64,000 bases of DNA from contig NC_033567.1 in NCBI RefSeq assembly GCF_001680005.1, positions 3,782,001-3,846,000 on the forward strand. Reading direction: 5' to 3'. The translations under genes and the position numbers were made by a program. The notes below the pieces were generated by a model, which was given only the letters and a program-made list of their open reading frames with translations, was not told the origin of the DNA and searched no databases. The stretch is from Plasmodium coatneyi. Taxonomy: Eukaryota > Apicomplexa > Aconoidasida > Haemosporida > Plasmodiidae. This document shows, one piece after another, positions 43,518 through 52,360 of this stretch. The stretch's first letter is position 1. Each line of letters opens with the position of its first letter.

Positions 43518-44933
43518 ATGGATTTTCTCAACCAAATCAGGAAGCGACAGAGAGAACTGAAGCTGTCGAACATTTTAAATTTCTCACCCTTAACAAATGA
43601 AGAGAGGAAACATTTAATTAAAATATACGGCCTGCTCGCCGTGGGAACAATGATAACTGCACTGAGTTGCTATATTGACATATATTTTTTGAAAATCCCA
43701 AGATTTATAGCGTCCATGATTAGCTTATTTTGTTCCTTTGCCTTGGCTGGGTCATGCAGTTATTCTCATTATGGCAACATCCTACCAGGTGCATCGAAAA
43801 AGAGGTTACTTTATTTTGCCGGCATATCATCCTCCATAGGAATTTTGATGAGTGACTATATTGCTTACGTTAATTACCTGAACCCGTCCATTCTTCCTTT
43901 GGCCTTTTTTGGAAGCCTGTCTATATTTACGTGCTTCTCCTTGTCGGCCATATTTTCCAAGAACAGGTAGGCGTTGGAGGGACATTAGCACAAGTGTATA
44001 TACTGTGCGCAGATTAGTGCTCTTTTAAATGCACCATTTGGGGGTCACATATTTTGCCAATAAATCGTTTGTGTTGTATATTAAACTGCGAATGTATGGA
44101 GAATTCTTTTTCATATATGTGTACCATATTTGCCTGTGCCGCTGCATTAATGGGCCCATCCGCACAGCTGCTAAAGTTCGCATAATGGGGTCCCCATTAT
44201 GTGCCATGACACATTTTTCAACTGCTCATTTTTTCCTTTTTTTTTTCTTTATAGAATTTCCCTATTCCTTGGAACGGTATTATGCGCCGTGTGCTCCTAC
44301 GTAGCGCTGATTTCGTTTATGAACTTTTTTATAAGGTCACGATATATTGACGCCACTTTGTTGTATGTTGGATTTTTTATGTACATGGGGTAAGTGTCTT
44401 CGAGGATGGTGCATGCGAGAGTGAGCCTGCGTAGAGACGTAAAGAGCATACAGGCAATATGCACCTTTGGAGCATATTTTCCCCATTTGGTAGGAAAGCA
44501 CACAATAAGCAGAGTGAACCATTTTTCTTTTTTTTTTTCCCTTTGCAGATTCGTCTTATTCGACACCCAAATAACGTTGTTTGATTTTCGCCGGGGAAAC
44601 AAAGATTACATAGTAAGGATTTAAAAAAAAAAAAAAAAAAAAAAAATCATAACGCAGATGATGATCATCTCATGGTTACACAGTGGATGACCACGTCTTT
44701 GTCATTTCCGCTGTGTATGGGAATGACCCGTTCGTGTATAAATTGTGCAACCGACTTCGGTGTGCATAATGTTCCACAGGCTATTGTTCATTTTTGACCG
44801 ATGCTAATTTTTATTTTTTTTTTTCTCCTTCCTCGTGCAGATGCACTCCATTTGTCTGTACCTCGACTTAGTGGGACTCTTTACGCACTTATTGAGGATA
44901 CTGGGACAGAAAGAAGAAAAAAAGAAGAAATAA
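43518..44933 (+). CDS. BI-1: Bax inhibitor 1 (TMBIM family), four exons
   Basis: ER membrane protein that modulates calcium leak and cell survival in other eukaryotes. Exons 43518-43966, 44255-44389, 44549-44612, 44841-44933; GT-AG, phases agree, 741 nt, 246 residues. The cytosolic N-terminus has F-S-P-L-T-N-E-E-R-K-H-L-I-K-I-Y-G-L-L, the usual entry to the first segment. About seven hydrophobic segments follow. The family motif near segments 6-7 is intact: F-V-L-F-D-T-Q with the aspartate of the pH-sensor pair, then C-L-Y-L-D-L-V-G-L-F-T-H-L-L-R-I-L-G, and a lysine-rich tail typical of BI-1. A start at 43518 (M-D-F-L-N-Q-I-R-K-R) is preferred over upstream non-ATG frame. Confidence 0.93.
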
Positions 44934-45768
44934 ATAATATCTCCCCACCCACCATCGATTTTATTTGTACTTGTATAATTAAGCTTCTCCAATGGGTTGG
45001 AACAAGTGAATGATTCAGCAGAGGGGTGTAGAAGGCATCGTGTCTGCACGTGCCCACACGTCAACCAACATGTGCATATGTATATATATATGTGTACACC
45101 CTTTTTTATGAGGTAAAAAAAAAAAAAAAAGAAAGGTTTTTTTTTTTTTTTTTAATGTTACATTTGTATTATAATTTGAAATTTTTTTTTTTTTTTTTTT
45201 TTAAATTTTACACTGTTGTTTATATTGATATATTAAATAACTACCGAACAAGTTGTTTAATTAAAAAAAAAAAGAGAAAAAATCGGAACGCTTCTTTTCT
45301 GCGAACTGTGGTTCCTTTTTATGGGTACTAATTCTGCAGGATGAAATGACTCCATGAAAAATTATCTCGCTTTACTCCACTTTTGGAGTGAATAAAGTAC
45401 GGGGGAAGAAGAAAAAAAAATTCTACACGTCTACGCCGGGTGCGTTTCGCTGAAAAGTGATATTCCTCGGATGACCGAATTGGGGACATACACGCACAGG
45501 TGCACATGGGAGGACATATTGTGTTGTATCAATGGTGAGAAAAAGGCTCCGACGGAGAGGTATCCCATTGGGGAAAATATATCTTCGGTAGGTATACGCA
45601 CACGCACATATATGGATCGGGCGATTCTCTAACAGTGCGTAACGGTGGAATGCATATGCCTTTTAGCCAAGATAATCATATGCTCAATTGTGATGAAGCC
45701 TATGGTAGCCACTCGGAGAAAGCATATTTATTCATATACTCTTCCAAGGTTAATAAGGCAAAGAAGTC
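44934..45768. other. BI-1 3' region / NAXE promoter region
   Basis: Non-coding 0.83 kb. Poly(A) about 45116-45130, poly(T) about 45137-45153 and 45183-45202, and a purine-rich stretch at about 45400-45420. No gene seen. Confidence 0.5.
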
Positions 45769-46043
45769 ATGAGAAAGGAACTTTTGTTGCGAAGCGCCAA
45801 TCACCTTGCATTTCCAAATAGCGTGTGCCTGTTGGGATTCCTGAGGTTTGTAAAATTTAACCTCCGTGGTAGAGTCCGCATCAGCAACGTCAGATCATTT
45901 AAAGGGAAAAGAACGAACTGTACCAGTACCTGTGTGCATTCGAGCAGTATGGAAGTGACGGTGAGACCTAATAAAAAAAAAAAAAAAAAAAAAAAAAAGC
46001 TACACAATTTAATAAAATCGCCTGAACAGTCAGGCAAATTAAG

Positions 46044-46077
<34 letters not shown>

Positions 46078-47562
46078 CATTTGACGCCATTCCTTCTGTA
46101 CAGTACTTATCCCAATCGCTAGCACAAACGATTGACAACGAATTGATGAGCGACGATGTTGGTTATACCACCGAGCAGTTAATGGAATTGGCCGGACTTT
46201 CCATTGCGCAGATAATATGTAAGGAATACAGTTTTGATAAATTTAAAAAAATTATCATATTTTGTGGGCCTGGTAATAATGGGGGCGATGGCTTAGTCGC
46301 GGCTCGCCATTTGAAGCAATTTGGCTACAACGTCACAGTTGCCTATCCGAAGGAGAATAAGAAGGTCTTGTTTCAGGTGAGAGGCGTGTCTTTCTCATCT
46401 GGGTGTGACCGTAGCGCCCTGTCTACACACTGCTGTAGTGCTCCCACCATAGTGTGATTACTTTCCCTTCTTACACAGAGGCTGCTGAATCTACTGCAGC
46501 ATTACCACGTGCCCGTCGTGAAGTCCGCAACAGGTGAAGGTACGTCGAGGGGGCATAGAAATGGGCATACATACATATAACCATATAAATACCTGTATGT
46601 GTCTAGTTAAGTGTATATATTTATACGCGTGTGCAAAGAACCCGCACGTACTCCCAAATCATGGAAGAATTCATAATGTCGTTTCGTTCCATGCGCAGAC
46701 GTGAAGATGTACGACCTAGTCGTGGATGCCTTATTTGGGTTTAGCTTCAAAGGAGAACCTCGGAGCCCCTTCGACGAGATAATCCATGTAGGGCTCGTCC
46801 CACCTGTGGCATTTCATATATGTCTTTTTTCGTCTGTCCTGTTGTATTCCCTTCACTGTGTACATTTGCGTAGCGAAAAAAACGAACTTCCTGCACTTTC
46901 TGAATCCCCCCCGCAGATCATTAACCAGAGCAACAAGCCCGTCGTGTCGGTGGACGTACCATCGGGCATAAACATAGACGGGGGTGAGAAAAATGGGAAG
47001 CGAAAAAAAGGGAAAGCAAACGAACAATCAAATGTGCCTAATCAAGTTAAACGAATATATATATTTTTATATTTCATTTTTTTTTTTTTTTCCAAACCAG
47101 GCAGCGCAGCAAACGCCCTTTCTGTCAACTCCGAAATGAACATATCGTTGATGCTTCCCAAGGAGGGGGTTCGACATTATGGGAAGAAGCATTACTTGGG
47201 GGGGAGATTCATACCGAAGTAATTGTTCCTTTTTTTCTCTCTGCTATGTGTATCCTTGTTGGGGTTCACTAGTGAGCACACCTGGGCTTACAATTCGGCG
47301 TACGTCTTTTAATGTAGTGTAATACAGTTTGATAGGGTATTTTTTTATTTTTTTTTTGCGGCAGTTCCATCGTGGAGAAGTACAATTTGAAGATTCCTCA
47401 ATTTGCAGGTTAACACACATCACTTGCGAAGTGATCTTTTTATTTTCCCATTCGTTCAACATGACAAGAAAAAAAAAAAAGGAAGTAAAAATGATATAAC
47501 TTTTTTTTTTTTTCTCACTCATTTGACACTTTGCAGGGGATAACTCATATGTGCAACTGTAG
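45769..47562 (+). CDS. NAXE: NAD(P)H-hydrate epimerase (YjeF N-terminal domain), eight exons
   Basis: Repairs hydrated NADH/NADPH by interconverting the R and S epimers so that a dehydratase (NAXD) can act. Exons 45769-45960, 46104-46376, 46479-46539, 46699-46787, 46917-46983, 47101-47218, 47365-47408, 47537-47562; GT-AG, phases agree, 870 nt, 289 residues. The fold is Rossmann-like: Y-L-S-Q-S-L-A-Q-T-I-D starts the domain, M-E-L-A-G-L-S, the nucleotide loop C-G-P-G-N-N-G-G-D-G-L-V-A-A-R-H-L, D-A-L-F-G, and the S-V-D-V-P-S-G-I-N catalytic aspartate region are all present. Exon 1 encodes a 64-residue basic presequence ending exactly where the domain begins, so organelle targeting is likely. 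No fused dehydratase domain follows. Confidence 0.95.
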
Positions 47563-48178
47563 GCGGGGGACTTGTAACGGGGCTTCATGGGGAGGTTGCT
47601 TTTCCATCACACTGTGCTGCATAGTAGTATAATGTGATTTCTTTGGGGAGGGACATTATTTCCCTTACGTCTTTTTTGTAAAAGATTTACTACGAGAATC
47701 ATCCCCCTTTGTGACCACCTTCACGAAGACGTTGCAGACAGACTGATGAAGGAAATTTCCAACGGGAAGGAAAATATACGAGCCCAAACTTCAGAGATTT
47801 CTCTCCCATTTGAGCGACACGTCGTTTGCAAAATTGGGATGACACCTCTCTTTTCGCTTTTCCCTTTGGGAGACAAAACGGGTTGTCTACATTCATCACG
47901 ACAAAAAATAATACCAACGTTGGCAGGTTAACCCAAGCAGCACGCTCTTCTACATTTTTTACATTTTTTTTTCACACTCCCGCGTGGAAGTTTGCAACAT
48001 GCCTTTAATTTTTTGCAAAAAAAAAAAGGGACGCTCGGTTTGGATTTTGACCGTTCCTGTCCTTTTTCCTCATTTACAATGTGATTAACTTTAAACAAAA
48101 ATTTGATGCGTTCCGCTTTGCGCCCACGGAAGAGTTTTTCACACAAAATCAAATGGTACAAAGGGGTGGGGTGATATT

Positions 48179-48217
<39 letters not shown>

Positions 48218-48263
48218 AAAAAAGGCAGAAGAGTGAATATGTGAATGAATGTACAACACACAC
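47563..48263. other. Convergent 3' spacer, NAXE / tepsin-like gene
   Basis: Non-coding 0.7 kb with a 35-base poly(A) tract (48181-48215) just downstream of the tepsin-like stop codon. Nothing else supported. Confidence 0.5.
48181..48215. repeat. Poly(dA) tract, 35 bases
   Basis: Uninterrupted A run on the plus strand, between the ends of NAXE and the tepsin-like gene. Confidence 0.9.
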
Positions 48264-50762
48264 TCACAGCTTCAGCTCATCAGCCAACAATTCAAACGCG
48301 TCAATCTGCACGCTGGGCTTTTTACTTCCTTCTTCATTTCTCTTCGACGAAATGGCAAAGGAGTTAAAAAAATTATTTATCTGGTCATCTGTGTTGGAAA
48401 AATTCCCCGAGGTGGTTAGTTGGCTCTGAAATTTGCCCGCGGATTTATTTGGGTCATTTAAATGCATCTTGGGATAGTTCCCCTGGGGGGGTTGATCATA
48501 GGACTTACTATTACTTTTCATTATGCCTGCTCCGTATGGGGGTGTATATCCCTGGACTTGTCCTTTTTCGCAACTGCGTACTGAGGTTGCACCGGCAAAG
48601 TGGGAATCTGTAGCGTTATCAAAGGAGAAGAAATCATTTGCCTCGTTAAAATGAGGAAGGTTTTTTTCCACTCCTATGGCTCCTTTTGTGTTTCCCCCTT
48701 GGTTATTATTTTCTAGAAAAATCAGATTATTTTCACTGGTTTCGTTTAGGTTAATTTGGTTACTACTACCTTGTGTAGTAGGGGTGCGTGCACTGCTTAA
48801 CATTTCGACTGGGTTTTTCTTTTTTCCATTTTGGATGCTTTGCCCAGTGGAAAAGTTCATATCGTTGTTTCGATATGTGTGCCGTGTGTCCCCTTCGTGT
48901 TGGTACTTCACATGGAGGCTGCTAAACAGTTCGCTGTTGTTTGTTCCACTTTTGTTGTTACTTCTCCTTTGGGGGGCGTCCACATTTGGAGGAGCCCCCA
49001 TGGAAAGGTGATCAAAATGGATTATTAAATCGTCCACGGGGTCCACTTTTAAATTATCTCGGTTACTTCGTTCAGTTGGGTAGTTTTCCCTATGAGAGAG
49101 AAAGTCCAAACTGCTGGCCGACGTGTTGTCATTGTGGAAGCCGCTTGGATATACGTCACCTGTAATGGGGTAACTACCCTGTGTGTTGGTTGTGCCCCCC
49201 CCGTGGGTGGTGTTCCTCCTACCGTTGCCACTGCTACTGGTTATATTTACCGTCACTTCGTCATCCATGTCGAGTAGGTTGGGGACTTCCACACTGGAAA
49301 TGGGTTCCCTCCTGTGTACGTCCTCACTAGGTTGCTTAGCCCGAAGACCCATCAAGACAAAAATTTCCAAAACTTGTTTTTTTAAATGCTTAATTTCTTT
49401 GCATCGGTAAAGTTCTTCCAAAGTTTGGTCCTTCAAACATTGAATAAGAACTTCTAACGTTTCGATTGCCTTTTCATTTTCTTTCCTCTTCCTATGTATC
49501 AGCAGATGCTTTATCGCACAGAGTACCTTTAATTTATTTTTCCAGTTGTCCTCTTCACTGATATATTTTAACCTCAGCTTGGAGGTAAGAATGGACACAA
49601 TAAGTTTTGTGTCTAGTGTTTCACATTTCTGGGCAAATTCATTTAACAGACCTTCAGCAGGTACTTTATTAATTCCTGCGTTGATCAACACATCTTCGAT
49701 TACTTTTCTTTCATAAACTCCTGCCGTTTGTGATTCCTGTGGTTTTCTTCCCAGGTCCTCTCTCCTCACGTTTTGGAAGCCTCCACTGTGGTGTAGCCTA
49801 CCGAAGGAGTTGCTAATCCCGCTTTGGTTGCTACTGTTCGTGGGATACATCCCCCCGTTACCAGGGTAACCACCTCCACCGTGATGAGTTACCGTTGACC
49901 TTCCAACGCGGTTCCGCTCCACGTTCCTGCTAAAGGCGTTACCGTTCATAATGCTCTGTATGTTTAGCGATCCGTTGGCGTAATTTTTCGAAAGAGACGC
50001 ACTAACCTTGTTAATTTTGTTCACAAAGGAGGAGGGGATATATTTGTTGGCCACTTCGTTTAGATACTGCATAGCCATTTCGCTTTTTGTTTTTTGGCCA
50101 GGGTTCTGCTTAAAATAGGGGTTGCCAAACCCGGACATTTTGCTCATGTAATTATTTCGGTCGTTAAAATTGTTCCCCATTTGGTTAGCTGGGTTTGTGT
50201 CGAATGTATTGCCTGCTCCTCCACTTCCCCCTGCGGGGATTCCATAACTATTGTGCACGCTGCTGTGCACGTTGCTGTGCATACCGCTATTGGCAGTGTT
50301 GTTCCTTTCAAAGTGGGAATTTCCGAAACCCTGTATCCTATTATTTTTCATCATCTCCTGACTATTGTTAGACGCGCTTTTCCCATCCGCCTCTGCAGCG
50401 TCATAAGAATAAATCAGCTTAACCAAATCCGATGCTTCTTTCCTCACCAACATGGAAGGAGTCTCCCCCTTGAGCTCATCATGGACTATATTGCATGCTT
50501 GGCAATCTTTTATTATTTCTATTTTTTTTTTTAAAAAATTACGAAAATCGGATCTTTTATTATCACATAGATGCTTCAATATTTTAAGCGTTTTTAACTT
50601 CACATTGATGTCTGTCCTTTGTAACTTTTTTAGGAGGTACTCTCCCACGAGGTTCATGGACTCCTTGGAACAGAAGGCCATTTGCGATATTTCGTTGTAG
50701 AGGTATCCTGGCGTGGGCTCGTCGTTCGACGAGGTTGCCTTGTTCAAGACTAGGCGGTTCAT
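48264..50762 (-). CDS. Tepsin-like ENTH/VHS domain protein (putative AP-4 accessory)
   Basis: Likely coat accessory protein of trans-Golgi or endosomal vesicles. 832 residues, one exon, ATG 50762. An ENTH-type helical domain is at about 1-125: A-T-S-S-N-D-E-P-T-P-G-Y-L-Y-N-E-I, then L-L-K-K-L-Q-R-T and K-L-K-T-L-K-I-L-K-H-L-C. The P-G-Y-L entry and this spacing resemble tepsin and plant MTV1 more than epsin. A second helical VHS-like domain lies at about 350-475 (V-I-E-D-V-L-I-N-A-G-I, K-L-K-V-L-C-A-I-K-H-L-L). Between and after the domains are N/S/G-rich linkers with short F- and D-rich motifs (D-F-F-S-F-D, I-N-N-F-F-N-S-F, I-D-A-F-E-L-L-A) that could bind adaptors. The ENTH call is firm; the tepsin assignment is by eye. 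Confidence 0.85.
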   Translation of the reverse strand: MNRLVLNKATSSNDEPTPGYLYNEISQMAFCSKESMNLVGEYLLKKLQRTDINVKLKTLKILKHLCDNKRSDFRNFLKKKIEIIKDCQACNIVHDELKGETPSMLVRKEASDLVKLIYSYDAAEADGKSASNNSQEMMKNNRIQGFGNSHFERNNTANSGMHSNVHSSVHNSYGIPAGGSGGAGNTFDTNPANQMGNNFNDRNNYMSKMSGFGNPYFKQNPGQKTKSEMAMQYLNEVANKYIPSSFVNKINKVSASLSKNYANGSLNIQSIMNGNAFSRNVERNRVGRSTVTHHGGGGYPGNGGMYPTNSSNQSGISNSFGRLHHSGGFQNVRREDLGRKPQESQTAGVYERKVIEDVLINAGINKVPAEGLLNEFAQKCETLDTKLIVSILTSKLRLKYISEEDNWKNKLKVLCAIKHLLIHRKRKENEKAIETLEVLIQCLKDQTLEELYRCKEIKHLKKQVLEIFVLMGLRAKQPSEDVHRREPISSVEVPNLLDMDDEVTVNITSSSGNGRRNTTHGGGTTNTQGSYPITGDVYPSGFHNDNTSASSLDFLSHRENYPTERSNRDNLKVDPVDDLIIHFDHLSMGAPPNVDAPQRRSNNKSGTNNSELFSSLHVKYQHEGDTRHTYRNNDMNFSTGQSIQNGKKKNPVEMLSSARTPTTQGSSNQINLNETSENNLIFLENNNQGGNTKGAIGVEKNLPHFNEANDFFSFDNATDSHFAGATSVRSCEKGQVQGYTPPYGAGIMKSNSKSYDQPPQGNYPKMHLNDPNKSAGKFQSQLTTSGNFSNTDDQINNFFNSFAISSKRNEEGSKKPSVQIDAFELLADELKL

Positions 50763-52360
50763 CTTGGGGGGAATATTCTACTAAATGGACGGTTCCTCCT
50801 GTTTGCTTTAACTTCGCTCCACTTTGGAAGCAGTTTTTCCTTCCCACGTGGATACTTTCTTTTCTGTTTAATTAACCCTTTCCTTCTTGGCGTGCCTTCC
50901 GACGTAGGCCGTCCGTTTGGGTTTTCCGCTTAAAACTGATTATCCGATTAAGCACGCCTCCTCCTATGGGAAGCCTCAACACATTCCTCTCCTTTGGGTG
51001 CTCCCCCCTGGTCTGAAACGGCGGAATTTTTTTCCAACTGTTATGGGTAGGTGCGCGCTGGTACCCTGCACTACGTCACCAAATTGGAATAAGCAGAATG
51101 GGGGAGAAAAGGAAGAATCTCTTCTGTCACGTTGCTTCCTGAAGTACTCATTCGTGGGGGACCTCTACCGTCAGTGTATTTTATTCGTGCTTATGATGTT
51201 TCCTCTTCAGCCACACGTATATTACGTATGTGTTCACGCCAAGGTTCGGCGAAATACATCCGTTAAGGGGAAAAATTCGCGACTGGCACTTTCTCCGCTC
51301 ATTCTCTTGCAGGCCTCTCCAGCCTTCCCCCTCCGTAACGTCTCTCCTTCAAAAAATGGTACATCAATGTTAAAGGGTTCGTTCAGTTGCTGACATGAAA
51401 GGAAAAGCAAAAGGGGTGACGCGCGGTAAAAAAAAGGGGTATAAAGAAACGGCAAAAAAAAAAAACAAATTGCAGAAATGGCGGAAATGGCAAAAAGGCC
51501 AAACGGCAAAATACTTTACATACGTACATACGCGCATATTGCACGCGCATGGCCTACATATGCGCAAACATTCACAAGTCCGCTGAAGTTTTCATTTTTT
51601 TTTTAAAAAAAAAAAGAAGAAGAAAATATATGTGCACATAAAACAAGTTATCCTTGCCAATTGGGCAAGTTGCTTCATTTTACAAATGCATTTCTCCACA
51701 TAATCAGGGGGGGGGTGACAAAACGGTATGCTGTCGCCGTCGTGCGGAATGCATTCATTCAGTGGCCCCACCTCGCGTGTGCGATTGAAAAAGGTGTTCA
51801 TTTGCAACTTGGTACATATACGTGACACAAATGTGTTACGTCCTCGGGAACAAACTGCTTTTTTTTTTTTTTTTTTTTAATCCTTCTTTGTCACGGCGGT
51901 GGGGGCTCAGCGCGTCTTCGGGGTGACCAGTTTTTGTAAAAGTTGTAAAGATTTACGAAAAAATGTTAAATCTTAACAATTTTCAAATTTTCTGCAATTT
52001 TTCAAACGTTCTATCCGAATGGTAAGAAACCGGAGCGGGGTGGACTGAACACCATGTTAACCGTTTAGGTATATTCCTCCCAAGGGAGCAAAAATGGAGA
52101 CGGGTATATTACATTACATGTATGGTATTCCGCCCCAAGGAAACGAAAACAAAGCAGCCCGTCCGTTATTTCGGCCATACGTATGCACAGGGGTGGGGGG
52201 GTCCCCTTTTGGGACACCGCAACTTGTGAGTAACGGAGCGAACGGTACAAATAAAAAAAAAAAAAAAAAGTGCATCCGTAAAATTTTCTTAATGAAGAAA
52301 TTGGTGCAACTATGACGGGATAGCCAAATGTGTAACATGGCAATGGTCTAATGGAGGAAG
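50763..52360. other. Upstream region of the tepsin-like gene / 3' of the 938-residue gene
   Basis: 1.6 kb without a supported gene. Poly(T) at about 51861-51878, several A runs, purine-rich GGCGGAAATGGCAAAAAGG sequence near 51481-51499. A 63-codon lysine-rich frame at 51395 was rejected on composition. Confidence 0.45.

Noticed and set aside
44613..44840. GATGATGA in the third BI-1 intron, a possible snoRNA C box
   Set aside because: No D box (CTGA) and no terminal stem at a fitting distance.
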